Source of the DNA: Aliiroseovarius sediminis
Lineage (GTDB): Bacteria; Pseudomonadota; Alphaproteobacteria; Rhodobacterales; Rhodobacteraceae
Length of the DNA: 64,000 nucleotides
Direction: 5' to 3'
Assembly (NCBI RefSeq): GCF_022678485.1
Contig: NZ_JALBYP010000026.1
Span: 124,001 to 188,000, forward strand
Position numbers and translations under genes: made by a program
The notes under the pieces: generated by a model
The model's input: only the letters and a program-made list of their open reading frames with translations
Database searches by the model: none
What the model was told of the DNA's origin: nothing
Shown here: positions 36,138 through 46,326 of the stretch, one piece after another
Position numbering within the stretch: the stretch's first letter is position 1
How the letters are laid out: the number at the start of each line of letters is the position of its first letter

Positions 36138-37658
36138 ATGGTCGCGCGCATCAATACGGTGGCTTTCGAAGGCATCCGCGCACGGCTGGTCGAGGTGCAA
36201 TGCGCGCTGTCGCCGGGCCTGCCAAGTTTTGCCATCGTCGGCCTGCCCGACAAGGCCGTGTCAGAAGCGCGCGAACGGGTACGTGCCGCCCTGTCCGCCA
36301 TGGGGTTGGCCCTGCCCCCGCGCAAGATCGTCATCAACCTGTCGCCAGCCGATATCCCGAAAGAGGGGTCGCACTTCGACCTTCCCATCGCGATGGCGCT
36401 GCTGGCCGAAGCCGGCATTCTGGCGCGGGAAGACATCGCAGATGTGGTCGCCCTTGGCGAACTGGCACTGGACGGAACTCTGCTGCCCGTTGTCGGCGCG
36501 TTGCCCGCTGCCTTGGCGGCCGCTGAAAAAGATATGTCGATGTTCTGCCCGAAGGACTGCGGCGCCGAGGCTGCGTGGATCGGCGCGACCAAAGTGCACG
36601 CCGCCGGCTCGCTTGCCGCGGTTCTTCAGCATTTCACCGGCCAATCCCCGCTGGCCGTGGCTGAACCCGGCAAGGTCACGACCGAGACAACCACGAAAGA
36701 CCTGCGCGATGTAAAAGGGCAGGAACGCGCCAAAAGAGCGCTTGAGATCGCCGCAGCGGGTCGCCATCACCTGCTGCTTGTCGGCCCGCCGGGGTCTGGA
36801 AAATCCATGCTGGCCGCGCGCCTGCCCGGCCTTCTGCCCCCCATGTCCGCGCCCGAGGCGCTGGAAACCTCGATGATTCACTCTGTGTCGGGGCTTCTGG
36901 AAGGGGGTGGCATTTCACAAGCTCGTCCCTTTCGTGCGCCGCATCATACCGCCTCTATGGCCGCGATTGTTGGTGGCGGACGCGGCGCAAAACCGGGCGA
37001 GATCAGCCTGGCCCATAATGGCGTACTGTTCATGGATGAGTTTCCTGAATTCAACCGCCAAGTCCTGGAAACCCTGCGCCAACCGCTTGAAACAGGCGAC
37101 GTGATCATCGCGCGTGCCAATGCGCATGTGCGATATCCCAGCCGTTTTCTGCTGATCGCTGCGGCAAATCCATGCAAATGCGGATATCTGACGGACCCCA
37201 GCCGCGCCTGCAATCGCGCCCCGCTGTGTGGCGAGGATTATATGGGCCGCATTTCGGGCCCGCTTCTGGATCGGTTCGACATGCGGGTCGAGGTGCCACC
37301 GGTCACATTTCAGGATCTGGACCTGCCCGCCAATGGCGAGCCCTCAACCGCCGTCGCCCAACGTGTCACCCGTGCCCGTGCCATTCAGGCCGATCGCTAT
37401 GATGGGCTGGACGACGTCGCGACGAACGCCGATATCGAAGGCAGGACACTTACCGAATTCGCCAGCCCGGATCAGGAGGGACGCGATGTACTGGCGAAGG
37501 CATCGGAACGGTTCGGCCTGTCGGCACGCGGATACCACCGTGTCCTGCGGGTCGCGCGCACCATCGCCGATCTGGCAGAATCGCCACAGATCACGCGCAA
37601 ACATGTTGCCGAGGCGCTGAGCTTTCGGTTGGTGTCGCATCGCGAAACTGTCGGGTGA
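36138..37658 (+). CDS. comM: YifB/ComM-family magnesium chelatase-like AAA+ ATPase
   Basis: A 506-residue AAA+ helicase-like ATPase which in naturally competent species promotes branch migration during DNA uptake, and which is widely conserved in others. Order: N-terminal Lon protease-like S5 fold (residues 1-130), Mg-chelatase-type ATPase with Walker A GPPGSGKS (216-223) and the FRAPHHTAS, MDEFPEF and AANPCKCGY motifs (with the four-Cys insert around CKCGY...CNRAPLC), then a C-terminal helical domain. The 3' end overlaps the convergent hydrolase gene by 68 bases. AAAGGGGCGGGCC precedes the start. Confidence 0.93.
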   Translation: MVARINTVAFEGIRARLVEVQCALSPGLPSFAIVGLPDKAVSEARERVRAALSAMGLALPPRKIVINLSPADIPKEGSHFDLPIAMALLAEAGILAREDIADVVALGELALDGTLLPVVGALPAALAAAEKDMSMFCPKDCGAEAAWIGATKVHAAGSLAAVLQHFTGQSPLAVAEPGKVTTETTTKDLRDVKGQERAKRALEIAAAGRHHLLLVGPPGSGKSMLAARLPGLLPPMSAPEALETSMIHSVSGLLEGGGISQARPFRAPHHTASMAAIVGGGRGAKPGEISLAHNGVLFMDEFPEFNRQVLETLRQPLETGDVIIARANAHVRYPSRFLLIAAANPCKCGYLTDPSRACNRAPLCGEDYMGRISGPLLDRFDMRVEVPPVTFQDLDLPANGEPSTAVAQRVTRARAIQADRYDGLDDVATNADIEGRTLTEFASPDQEGRDVLAKASERFGLSARGYHRVLRVARTIADLAESPQITRKHVAEALSFRLVSHRETVG

Positions 37659-38550
37659 TAAAGTCGGCTGCGCGTGTAAGCGCCGTACGCGCCTCGGGCA
37701 CCCACCCATCCAAGATCACCCACACGTGGGGCGCATCCGGCCATTCGTCCAATTCGACCATCCCACCTGCGGCCCGCAACCTATCTGCCATGCGAAGACT
37801 TTCATCGCGCAAGATTTCGGTCGACGAGAACTGAAAGAAAGCGGGGGGTGGTGCGTTGAAATCATGCAGGATCGGCGATGCAGCTACATCATCTGCCGAA
37901 GCCGATCTCAAATAATTGTCGACGACCAGATCACGCCGTTCAAACGGTAAAAGTGAGTCTTTGTGCCTGTTCTCCTCGAACGAAGGCGACCTGAACCGCA
38001 AATCCACAATGGGAGAAAACGCAAAGACCGCACGTGGCGGCGGCAACTGCCCGTTGATGCACGCAAGCACCGAAAAGGTCAGCCCTCCACCCGCACTGTC
38101 ACCGCCAATGATGATATTTTTCGGCAAATAGCCTGCTTCTATCAGAGCTTTATACGTAGCCTCGCAATCCTGAACGGCTGCGGGGAACGGATGTTCGGGC
38201 GCTTTACGATAATTGGGCGCGCAGATCCGCAGCCCTGTCAGCCAAGACAACCGCGCCAACATTTTACGGTGCGTCCAAGGCGACCCCGCCGCGAAGCCGC
38301 CCCCATGAAGGTATAAAATGACCTGATCATCGGGGGGTGGCCGGGTCGCGGGGCGCGTTTCGATCCAAAGAACATCAAGATCATCAGTCAGCGCAACCTC
38401 GCGATACCACGCAAACGGCGGGGCGCGGAAGAACCAGTCCGCAGCGAACTCAAACTCGCGGCGTGCGGTTGCTGGGTTATTCAAACGGCGCAGCCGCGGT
38501 TTGAGAAGATATCTCGACAGAAGTTTGGCGGCCGCAAGTCGCAGGCTCAA
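37591..38550 (-). CDS. Alpha/beta hydrolase of the hormone-sensitive lipase type
   Basis: A 319-residue esterase of family IV. The oxyanion motif HGGG is at 82-85 ([13 protein letters not shown]) and the nucleophile Ser152 lies in GGDSAGG; a [10 protein letters not shown] segment near the end provides the catalytic His. No signal peptide is clear, so it is probably cytoplasmic or membrane associated. The C-terminal ~20 residues run antisense across the end of comM. Its start overlaps the gshB stop by four bases, so it is coupled to gshB. The physiological ester is not known. Confidence 0.87.
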   Translation of the reverse strand: MSLRLAAAKLLSRYLLKPRLRRLNNPATARREFEFAADWFFRAPPFAWYREVALTDDLDVLWIETRPATRPPPDDQVILYLHGGGFAAGSPWTHRKMLARLSWLTGLRICAPNYRKAPEHPFPAAVQDCEATYKALIEAGYLPKNIIIGGDSAGGGLTFSVLACINGQLPPPRAVFAFSPIVDLRFRSPSFEENRHKDSLLPFERRDLVVDNYLRSASADDVAASPILHDFNAPPPAFFQFSSTEILRDESLRMADRLRAAGGMVELDEWPDAPHVWVILDGWVPEARTALTRAADFITRQFRDATPTESSAPRQHVCA

Positions 38551-39488
38551 ACTCGCCGCGCCTCAATCGCCTGCCAGATTTTTTCGGCCACATTAATACC
38601 GTCAAATCGCTCAAGCTCAACAATACCCGTGGGCGAGGTCAGGTTAATCTCGGTCAGGTAGTCGCCAATCACGTCGATCCCGACGAACACCTGCCCCTTT
38701 TCCCGCAAGAGTGGGCCGATGGCAGCGCATATCTCGTGGTCGCGGTCGGTCAGGCCGATCTGTTCAGGGCGACCACCAACATGCATGTTGGACCGGGTTT
38801 CCCCTTCCGCGGGGACGCGGTTGATGGCGCCCACAGGCTCTCCGTCCACCAAGATGATTCGCTTGTCGCCACTGGCAACATCGGACAGAAATTTCTGCGC
38901 GATCAACGGCTCGCGATTGATACCGGCGAAAAGCTCATGCAGCGAAGCCAAGTTGCGATCATTGGCGTCCAGCCGGAACACGCCTGCGCCCCCGTTGCCA
39001 TAAAGCGGTTTCAGGATGATATCGCCGTGTTTGGCCTTGAACGATTTCAGCGTCTCGAAATCACGGGCAATCATCGTGGGGGGCGTCAGGTCGGGAAACT
39101 GCAACACCAGCAGCTTTTCGGGGTGGTTGCGCACCCAGAACGGATCATTCACGACCAACGTCGCCGGGTGAATCATCTCAAGAATATGTGTGGTGGTGAT
39201 ATAGGCCATGTCGAAAGGTGGATCCTGCCGCAGCCAAACGACATCGAAATCGCTAAGCTCGACGTCCGTTCGTTCACCCAACGTGTAATGGTTGCCTTTC
39301 TCACGCCGAACGGTCAGCGGCCAGCCGCGAGCGAAAACGTGCCCTTCGCGAAAGCTCAGATGGTCAGGTGTGTAGTAAAACAGGCTGTGCCCACGTGCCT
39401 GCGCTTCTTCCGCAATGCGAAAGGAACTATCCGCATCTATATCAATGCGGTCGATCGGATCCATCTGAATGGCGACTTTCAACGACAT
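38547..39488 (-). CDS. gshB: Glutathione synthetase
   Basis: Adds glycine to gamma-glutamylcysteine using ATP, the second step of glutathione synthesis. 313 residues of the proteobacterial GshB type with an N-terminal prokaryotic GSH-S domain ([19 protein letters not shown]), then an ATP-grasp fold ([24 protein letters not shown]). The length equals the family norm. It sits with yraN and rsmI in one direction (60-base gap to yraN), a neighbourhood common in alphaproteobacteria. The esterase gene downstream starts within its stop codon. Confidence 0.96.
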   Translation of the reverse strand: MSLKVAIQMDPIDRIDIDADSSFRIAEEAQARGHSLFYYTPDHLSFREGHVFARGWPLTVRREKGNHYTLGERTDVELSDFDVVWLRQDPPFDMAYITTTHILEMIHPATLVVNDPFWVRNHPEKLLVLQFPDLTPPTMIARDFETLKSFKAKHGDIILKPLYGNGGAGVFRLDANDRNLASLHELFAGINREPLIAQKFLSDVASGDKRIILVDGEPVGAINRVPAEGETRSNMHVGGRPEQIGLTDRDHEICAAIGPLLREKGQVFVGIDVIGDYLTEINLTSPTGIVELERFDGINVAEKIWQAIEARRV

Positions 39489-39548
39489 GGCACTCTCCCT
39501 CTCATTTCTCCATTACATGGGGCAGAGCGCACAAATGCGCAATGGGGT

Positions 39549-39902
39549 TCAATATGCCAACGCGTTCTCGATGATCTGCGTGGCTCCTTGCGCGTTGACC
39601 AGTGCCACATCAAACCGGCAGGGCGTCATCTGCCCCTTGGGTTCGGTTTCCAGAAACTCGCATGCAGTGGCATGGATGCGTTGCAGTTGCGCCTTGGTGA
39701 TCCGTTCGGCAGCACGCAGGAAGTCACGCGATTTCTTGACCTCAATGAAAACCACGGTGTCACCGTCGCGGGCAATCAGATCAACTTCGCCGTACTTGCC
39801 GCGCCACCTTTGCGCTTCAATGGGTTGGCCGCGACGGGCATAATCAGCCGCCACACTGTCTTCCGCCGCCTGCCCGGACAAGTAGGAGACAAGACCGCTC
39901 AT
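39549..39902 (-). CDS. yraN: YraN family (UPF0102) endonuclease-fold protein
   Basis: A 117-residue member of UPF0102, a restriction-endonuclease-like fold of unknown role. The hallmark G-x-x-G-E-x-D-L...-F-x-E-V-K appears as WRGKYGEVDLIARDGDTVVFIEVKKS, with Asp and Glu-x-Lys forming a PD-(D/E)xK-like site. Its start overlaps the rsmI stop (four bases). rsmI-yraN and the divergent lpoA gene reproduce the yraL-yraM-yraN arrangement of E. coli. The function is unproven; nucleic-acid cleavage is suggested by the fold only. Confidence 0.92.
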   Translation of the reverse strand: MSGLVSYLSGQAAEDSVAADYARRGQPIEAQRWRGKYGEVDLIARDGDTVVFIEVKKSRDFLRAAERITKAQLQRIHATACEFLETEPKGQMTPCRFDVALVNAQGATQIIENALAY

Positions 39903-40756
39903 CCCTGCCGCCCCATCGCAAGAGCGGCCTGATAGACCTTTCGGCGCGGTAGTCCCAAGGCTTGCGACACGGCGTTGACTGCATCTTTCATCGACATATC
40001 CGCCATGGCTTTCTTCAACATATCCTCCATCGCGCCTTCGTCCTGAACATCGCCGGGCCGGTCCAGAATGACGACCACCTCACCCTTGATCGGATTGTCC
40101 GCAAGGTTTTCTGCCAGCTCCGCCACGGAGCCGCGCCTGACGTCTTCGAACTTCTTTGTCAGCTCACGGCAGATGGCCGCCCGGCGCCCGTCCTCTCCAG
40201 CCAAACACAATTCATCTAACAATCTATGAACACGTTTGGCGCTTTCAAAGAAAACCAGCGTTGCCGGCGTTGGCAGCAACTCGGCCAGCCACGTGGCGCG
40301 CGCGCCCTTGGCTGCGGGTGGGAAACCCGCGAACAGAAACCGGTCCGTCGGCAGCCCGGACAGGCTGAGTGCAGCAAGGGGCGCAGACGCGCCGGGCAGG
40401 ACCGTCACATAATGACCACCATCGGCCAAGTCGCGCGCCAGTGCATAGCCCGGATCGGCAATCAGGGGGCTGCCCGCCTCGCTTGCATAGGCGACCGATT
40501 TTCCGTCTGCGATCAGTTTCATGACGCCCGCGCGCGCCGCTTCGCCTGAGTGATCGTGATAGGGGATAAGCCGCCGGCCATTCAACGCAATACCGTGGAT
40601 ATCCATCAACTTGCGCGTGGTTCTTGTATCTTCTGCGGCAATGACGTCCGCCGACGCCAGCACATCCAGCGCCCTGAGCGTGATGTCACGCGCGTTGCCG
40701 ATCGGGGTCGCCACAAGGTAAAGCCCCGGGTCAAGCTGGATGGTCTTGGGTTTCAC
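39899..40756 (-). CDS. rsmI: 16S rRNA (cytidine(1402)-2'-O)-methyltransferase
   Basis: Methylates the 2'-OH of C1402 in the decoding centre of 16S rRNA with SAM. A 285-residue tetrapyrrole methylase-fold protein with the N-terminal LYLVATPIGNARDITLRAL and the EDTRTTRKLM and SEAGSPLIADPG segments, as in YraL/RsmI. The start is GTG at 40756; no nearer ATG preserves the N-terminal strand. It is divergent from lpoA across 81 bases, where a TATGAT element occurs. Operon rsmI-yraN-gshB downstream. Confidence 0.95.
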   Translation of the reverse strand: MKPKTIQLDPGLYLVATPIGNARDITLRALDVLASADVIAAEDTRTTRKLMDIHGIALNGRRLIPYHDHSGEAARAGVMKLIADGKSVAYASEAGSPLIADPGYALARDLADGGHYVTVLPGASAPLAALSLSGLPTDRFLFAGFPPAAKGARATWLAELLPTPATLVFFESAKRVHRLLDELCLAGEDGRRAAICRELTKKFEDVRRGSVAELAENLADNPIKGEVVVILDRPGDVQDEGAMEDMLKKAMADMSMKDAVNAVSQALGLPRRKVYQAALAMGRQG

Positions 40757-40837
40757 ACTGGACCTGTCGTTTGTTGAGTCTATGATACGGGAGTCGACAT
40801 TTTTGTGTGCTGCCGCGCCCCGGAAAAGGATTTTTGC

Positions 40838-42010
40838 ATGTTCTCTGTTTTCACTCGTACCCGCAAGGCGCTGCGTCGTCTAACGGCCACTTTGGGCCTG
40901 ACCGCCCTTGCCGCCTGTGGCGTTCAAGGGTCCCAGATCGGCCAGAACATCAACCCTGAAAAACCTGTGCCCGTCGCACTTCTGGTGCCCGGTGGGTCGG
41001 GGTCGGCCAATGATGCCAACCTTGCCACATCGCTGGAAAACGCTGCGCGCCTGGCAATGTCTGAACTGTCCGGGGTCGAGGTCGACCTGCGCGTGTACAA
41101 CACCGGCGGCAGCCCGAATCAGGCGGCGGCAATGGCGGTCAGGGCCGTTCAGGACGGTGCGAAGATCATTCTTGGCCCGGTTTTCGCGCAAAGCGCCAAT
41201 GCCGCCGGGGTCGCCGTCGCCAACCGTAATGTCAATGTGCTGAGCTTCTCGAACAACACCGATATCGCCGGGGGCAATGTGTTCGTCTTGGGCAACACGT
41301 TCGAGAATACCGCAAACCGCCTTGTGCGTTACGCAAACCGCAGTGGCAAAGGTCGGATCATGATCCTGCACGGCAATGATCAGGCCGAAGTCCAGGGCAG
41401 CCAGGCGATCAGGGCTGCGATTGCTAATTCGGGGGCGACGCTGGCCGGCACCGCATCGTTCGAACTGTCGCAAAATGGGATCGTCAACGCGATGCCTGCG
41501 ATCAGTTCAAAAGTCAAAAGCTCGGGCGCGCAATCGGTCTTTCTGACCTCAGGCACGTCAGGCGCGCTTCCGTTCTTGGCGGGGCTTCTGCCCGAGAACG
41601 GCGTCAGCCCGCAAACCACCCAATTCATCGGGCTGCAACGCTGGGATATCCCGTCAAACGCGCTGGCGTTGCCGGGCGTACAGGGCGGTTGGTTCGCCCT
41701 GCCCGATCCGGGCCTGTCCAACCGCTTTGCCAGCCGGTATCGGGCGCGCTATGGTGCCGCCCCGCATCCGATTGCGGGATTGGCGTATGACGGCATCGCA
41801 GCCATTGGCGCCTTGGCGAAATCGGGGCGTGCAAGTGCACTAACCACCACCGCGCTGACGCAGTCGCAGGGTTTTGTGGGCGTCAACGGCATCTTCCGCC
41901 TGCGCCCCAACGGCTCCAATGAACGCGGTTTGGCGATTGCACAGGTTCAGAACAATCAGGTCGTCGTGATCGACCCTGCACCCAGAAGCTTCGGCGGTGC
42001 CGGGTTCTGA
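40838..42010 (+). CDS. LpoA-like outer membrane lipoprotein, penicillin-binding protein activator
   Basis: A 390-residue lipoprotein with signal peptide and lipobox LAAC, followed by a periplasmic-binding-protein-like (type I) fold: VPVALLVPGGSG at the start of the mature part, IILGPVFAQSANAAG, and LQRWDIPSNALALPGVQGGWFA. It matches the C-terminal half of E. coli LpoA, which activates PBP1A from the outer membrane; the N-terminal TPR half of the enteric protein is missing, as is usual in alphaproteobacteria. The start at 40838 has AAAGGA eight bases upstream. The stop overlaps the glnD start by 14 bases. Function inferred from family and from the conserved rsmI/yraN neighbourhood. Confidence 0.85.
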   Translation: MFSVFTRTRKALRRLTATLGLTALAACGVQGSQIGQNINPEKPVPVALLVPGGSGSANDANLATSLENAARLAMSELSGVEVDLRVYNTGGSPNQAAAMAVRAVQDGAKIILGPVFAQSANAAGVAVANRNVNVLSFSNNTDIAGGNVFVLGNTFENTANRLVRYANRSGKGRIMILHGNDQAEVQGSQAIRAAIANSGATLAGTASFELSQNGIVNAMPAISSKVKSSGAQSVFLTSGTSGALPFLAGLLPENGVSPQTTQFIGLQRWDIPSNALALPGVQGGWFALPDPGLSNRFASRYRARYGAAPHPIAGLAYDGIAAIGALAKSGRASALTTTALTQSQGFVGVNGIFRLRPNGSNERGLAIAQVQNNQVVVIDPAPRSFGGAGF

Positions 42011-44783
42011 GCCCAACCGGGACGCCTTCGCCCGGAAACCGGACCTGATATGCCCGCCGCGTGACATCTTCGATGGTGACGCGCTTTGGCAGAAGCTGGA
42101 GCCTGCCTTGGATCGGGCGGGGCAAGATGCAGCCGCCGTGCGCCACGAAACGGTCACGGTCTTGCGCACGGCGATGAAGGACGGGCGCGCCACCATCGCT
42201 GCGGCGCTGGCGAAACAACCGCTGGTCGCCTATCCAGCGATTGCGGCCTATGCCTACTTGACTGATGAAGTCGTGACGTTCATCCATCGCGTCGCGGTTG
42301 AAAAACTGCACCAACGCCCCAACCCGACAACGTCCGAGCGCATCGCCGTGTTGGCCGTCGGCGGATACGGTCGGGCCGAGATGGCACCGCAATCCGACGT
42401 TGATCTGCTGTTCCTGACCCCCTACAAAATCACGTCCTGGGCCGAAAGCGTCATTGAAAGCATGTTGTATATGCTTTGGGATCTGCGCCTGAAAATCGGC
42501 CATGCCTCGCGCACAATCGACGATTGCCTGCGTCTTGGCGAAGCCGATTTCACCATCCGCACCGCACTTCTGGAACACCGGCGCGTCTGTGGCGACGAAA
42601 CTCTGGCCCAAGAACTTGACGATCAGCTGTGGGCACAGCTTTTTGACCACACCCTTGCGGAATTCATCGAGGCCAAGCTGGCCGAACGGGACGAGCGTCA
42701 CGAAAAACAGGGCGATCAACGTTATATGGTCGAACCCAACGTAAAAGAGGGCAAAGGCGGGCTTCGCGATTTGCAGACCCTTTTCTGGGTCGCGAAATAC
42801 CAACACCGCGTCAGCCAGCATGAAGACCTCGTGTCAAAAGGCGTGTTCATCGAAGAAGAATACCAGACATTCCGCGAGGCCGAGGAATTTCTGTGGGCCG
42901 TGCGCTGCCAGTTGCATCTTGCGACGGGTCGGCCATCGGACAAGCTGACCTTCGATCTTCAGGTCGAAGTCGCAGAGCGGCTGGGCTTCAAGGATACCGG
43001 TGGCCGGCGCGGGGTCGAACATTTCATGCAGGCCTATTTTCGGCACGCAACCCAAGTGGGCGACCTGACCCGCATCGTGCTCAGCGCGCTTGAGGCGGCG
43101 CATCTGAAACAAGCCCCCGCGCTGCTACGCCTGTTCAAACGGCGCAAACGTGTCAGGCCGGGTTATATCGTCCGACATGGGCGGCTTGGCGTCGCGGATG
43201 AAGACGCTTTTCTGTCAGACAAACTGAACCTTCTGCGCATTTTCGACGAGGGGTTGCGCACGGGCATGTTCGTCCATCCGGATGCGATGCGGTTGGTGTC
43301 AGCCAATCTGGACCTGATCGACGACGACATGCGGCACAACAAGGAAGCCAACCGTATTTTCCTTGGCCTTCTGTTGAAACATGGCAATCCCGAACGTGCC
43401 CTGCGGCGGATGAACGAGGTCGGCGTTCTGGCCGCGTTTTTGCCGGAGTTTGAGCCAATCGTGGCAATGATGCAGTTCAATATGTATCATTCCTACACGG
43501 TGGACGAGCACACGATCCAGGTCATCTCGAACTTCGCGCGGATCGAGCGGCAGGAACTGGGCGACGAGTTGCCAATCGCCACCGAAATCATGAGCGGAAA
43601 GGTCAACCGCAAGGTCCTGATGGTGGCGATGCTGCTGCACGACATCGGCAAGGGGCGACCGCAAGACCATTCCATACTTGGGGCGCAGATCGCACGGAAG
43701 GTGGCACCAAGATTGGGTCTCGGACCCAAGGACAGCGCGACGGTCGAATGGCTGGTGCGCTATCATCTTTTGATGTCGGACATGGCGCAGAAACGCGACA
43801 TTGCCGACCCGCGCACGGTGCGGGATTTTGCCAAAGCGGTGAAAACGGTCGAACGTTTGGACTTGTTAACCGTGCTGACCGTCTGCGACATTCGCGGCGT
43901 CGGGCCGACCACATGGAACAACTGGAAAGCCACGCTGATCCGCACGCTTTACAACCAGACCCGCCGCGCATTGGAAGACGGGATGGAAGATCTGAACCGC
44001 GCCCATCGGGGTGCCGAGGCCAAGCGCGCTCTGCGGCAAGAACTGTCCGACTGGTCGGCCAAGCAACTGCGCGCCGAGACCGCGCGCCATTACCCCAGCT
44101 ATTGGCAGGGCCTGCACGTCACCGCTCACAAGGTCTTTGCCAAACTCTTGCGCGACATCAAGGATAACGAAGTGCGCATCGACATCTACGAGGATGAAGA
44201 ACGCGACGTGACGCGCATCTATTTCGCGTTGGCCGATCACCCCGGCATCTTCTCGCGCATCGCAGGGGCGCTGACGGCGGTGCGGGCCAATATCGTGGAT
44301 GCGCGGACCTACACATCCAAGGACGGCTATGCAACCGCATGTTTCTGGGTGCAGGACGCCGATGGTCATCCGTTCGACGCCGACCGTAAAGAACGCGTCG
44401 AAAAGATGCTCTATCGACTGCTGAAAGGTGAAGTGATTGCGACCGAGGCCAGCGCCAACAGCGAAAAGCTGAAAAAGCGCGAGCGGGTCTTCAAGGTGCC
44501 AACCCACATCACCTTCGACAATGACGGGTCCGAGATTTACACGATCATCGAGGTCGACACACGCGACCGCCCCGGCCTGCTGCACGACCTGACGCGCACT
44601 TTGGCAAATGCGAACATCTATATTGCGTCGGCCGTCATCGCCACGTATGGCGAACAGGTCGTGGACTCGTTCTATGTTAAAGACATGTTCGGCCTGAAAA
44701 TCATGGCCGAACACAAGAAAAATCAGCTGGAAGCCAAGCTGCGGCAGGCGATCGAGCAAACGGCCGAAAGGGCAACGGCATAA
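41997..44783 (+). CDS. glnD: [Protein-PII] uridylyltransferase / uridylyl-removing enzyme
   Basis: Senses glutamine and controls nitrogen regulation by adding UMP to, or removing it from, PII proteins. 928 residues: nucleotidyltransferase domain with GGYGRAEMAPQSDVDLLFL (about 122-140), the PII-UTase linker, an HD domain with LLHDIGKG (His548, Asp549), and two C-terminal ACT domains (about 735-815 and 845-925) that bind glutamine. The start is a GTG overlapping the lpoA end by 14 bases; the next in-frame ATG is 60 codons on, too far in. It ends one base into the murJ start (TAATG). The glnD-murJ pairing is common in alphaproteobacteria. Confidence 0.96.
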   Translation: MPGSEPNRDAFARKPDLICPPRDIFDGDALWQKLEPALDRAGQDAAAVRHETVTVLRTAMKDGRATIAAALAKQPLVAYPAIAAYAYLTDEVVTFIHRVAVEKLHQRPNPTTSERIAVLAVGGYGRAEMAPQSDVDLLFLTPYKITSWAESVIESMLYMLWDLRLKIGHASRTIDDCLRLGEADFTIRTALLEHRRVCGDETLAQELDDQLWAQLFDHTLAEFIEAKLAERDERHEKQGDQRYMVEPNVKEGKGGLRDLQTLFWVAKYQHRVSQHEDLVSKGVFIEEEYQTFREAEEFLWAVRCQLHLATGRPSDKLTFDLQVEVAERLGFKDTGGRRGVEHFMQAYFRHATQVGDLTRIVLSALEAAHLKQAPALLRLFKRRKRVRPGYIVRHGRLGVADEDAFLSDKLNLLRIFDEGLRTGMFVHPDAMRLVSANLDLIDDDMRHNKEANRIFLGLLLKHGNPERALRRMNEVGVLAAFLPEFEPIVAMMQFNMYHSYTVDEHTIQVISNFARIERQELGDELPIATEIMSGKVNRKVLMVAMLLHDIGKGRPQDHSILGAQIARKVAPRLGLGPKDSATVEWLVRYHLLMSDMAQKRDIADPRTVRDFAKAVKTVERLDLLTVLTVCDIRGVGPTTWNNWKATLIRTLYNQTRRALEDGMEDLNRAHRGAEAKRALRQELSDWSAKQLRAETARHYPSYWQGLHVTAHKVFAKLLRDIKDNEVRIDIYEDEERDVTRIYFALADHPGIFSRIAGALTAVRANIVDARTYTSKDGYATACFWVQDADGHPFDADRKERVEKMLYRLLKGEVIATEASANSEKLKKRERVFKVPTHITFDNDGSEIYTIIEVDTRDRPGLLHDLTRTLANANIYIASAVIATYGEQVVDSFYVKDMFGLKIMAEHKKNQLEAKLRQAIEQTAERATA

Positions 44784-46321
44784 TGGCATCCGGACTGGCG
44801 CGTGGCTTCATGACCGTGGGCGGCTGGACGATGGCCAGCCGCATTCTTGGTTTTGTGCGCGATATCATGATCGGCGCGTTTCTGGGATCGTCGGCTGTGG
44901 CCGAGGCCTTCCTGATCGCCTTTTCATTGCCCAACATGTTCCGCCGCTTCTTTGCCGAAGGCACGTTGAACGTGGCATTCGTGCCGATGTTTGCCAAGAA
45001 ACACGAAGGCGGCGACGGAGCGATGGAATTTGCCCGCGACGCTTTGTCGGGGCTGGCATTCATTCTGGTGATCTTCACCATCCTCGCGCAAATATTCATG
45101 CCCGCGCTGGTCTATGCCATGGCGTCGGGCTTTGCCGCGGATGAACGCTTTGATCTGGCCGTTACATATGGGCGCATTGCGTTTCCCTATATCCTGTTCA
45201 TCTCGATCGCGGCGCTTCTGTCGGGGGTTCTGAACGCGACAGGGCGGTTCATGGCCGCGGCGGCCGCGCCAGTACTGCTGAACGTGATCTTCATCACGGC
45301 AATGTTTGTCGCCGATTTTCTGGGCTATGACATCGGCAACGCGCTGGCTTGGACCGTGCCGGTAGCCGGGATTGCGCAGGTCATCCTGGTCTGGGTGGCG
45401 GCCAGCCGCGCGGGCTATCGGCTTGTGCCGCGTATGCCGCATATGACACCCGAACTGAAACGTCTGTTCATCATTGCAGCCCCCGCCGCCCTTGCCGGTG
45501 GCGTGACGCAGATCAACCTTCTGGTAGGCCGTCAGGTCGCCAGCTTCTTCGACGGAGCTGTGGCGTGGCTTTATTACGCCGACCGGCTGTATCAACTGCC
45601 CTTAGGCGTCGTGGGCATTGCCATCGGCATCGTGTTGCTGCCCGAACTGTCGCGCAACCTGCGGTCAGGCGACACTCTGGCCGGGCGCGACGCGCTGAGC
45701 CGCGCGGGAGAGCTGGCGCTGGCGCTGACCTTCCCGGCCGCCGTTGCCTTGATGATCGTCCCCACCCAGTTGATCGAGGCGCTGTTTCAACGCGGTGCCT
45801 TCACCTCTGATGACACGGCGAACACCGCCCTTGCCACTGCGGTCTATGGCCTTGGGTTGCCTGCATTCGTGCTGCAAAAGGTGCTCGCCTCGGTTTATTT
45901 TGCCCGCGAAAACACCCGCACACCGTTTCACTTTGCCATTGTCGGGATGATCGTGAATGTCGTGATTGCGGTCGGGCTTAGCTATTGGTTGGGCTTTATT
46001 GCTGCCGCCATCGGCACCACAGTCGCCGGCTGGACGATCACCGGCCTGACATGGATCGGCGCCGCCCGTATGGGCGAGGATACAAGGTTCGACGCCCGCT
46101 TCTGGCGCCGCTTCTGGCGCATGGCCGCCGCCAGTTGGGCGATGGGCGCAATCCTTTGGGTCTTGGTGATCATTTTGGGGCCAATGTTCGGCATTGCGGG
46201 GCTGAAGATTGTGGCCGTGGCCGTGCTGGTCCTTGGCGGGATGGGCGCCTATGGCCTGTTTGGCCATTGGTTCGGTGCCTTCCACCTGTCCGAGATCAAG
46301 GGCGCCCTGCGCCGCGGCTGA
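44783..46321 (+). CDS. murJ: Lipid II flippase
   Basis: Moves the peptidoglycan precursor lipid II across the cytoplasmic membrane; essential in most bacteria. 512 residues with about 13-14 hydrophobic helices. Family signatures: SRILGFVRDIMIGAFLG in helix 1 (with the conserved Arg residues), AFLIAFSLPNMFRRFFAEGTLNVAFVPMF, and GVTQINLLVGRQVASFF in the middle. Directly coupled to glnD: its ATG uses the last base of the glnD stop. The transport path needs charged residues in helices 1, 2 and 8, which are present in part (Arg18-, Arg24-type positions not individually verified). Confidence 0.95.
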   Translation: MASGLARGFMTVGGWTMASRILGFVRDIMIGAFLGSSAVAEAFLIAFSLPNMFRRFFAEGTLNVAFVPMFAKKHEGGDGAMEFARDALSGLAFILVIFTILAQIFMPALVYAMASGFAADERFDLAVTYGRIAFPYILFISIAALLSGVLNATGRFMAAAAAPVLLNVIFITAMFVADFLGYDIGNALAWTVPVAGIAQVILVWVAASRAGYRLVPRMPHMTPELKRLFIIAAPAALAGGVTQINLLVGRQVASFFDGAVAWLYYADRLYQLPLGVVGIAIGIVLLPELSRNLRSGDTLAGRDALSRAGELALALTFPAAVALMIVPTQLIEALFQRGAFTSDDTANTALATAVYGLGLPAFVLQKVLASVYFARENTRTPFHFAIVGMIVNVVIAVGLSYWLGFIAAAIGTTVAGWTITGLTWIGAARMGEDTRFDARFWRRFWRMAAASWAMGAILWVLVIILGPMFGIAGLKIVAVAVLVLGGMGAYGLFGHWFGAFHLSEIKGALRRG

Positions 46322-46326
46322 GCCAG

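Noticed and set aside
38736-39932. 398-codon open frame on the plus strand opposite gshB and yraN
   Set aside because: Antisense to two conserved genes with no signature of its own.
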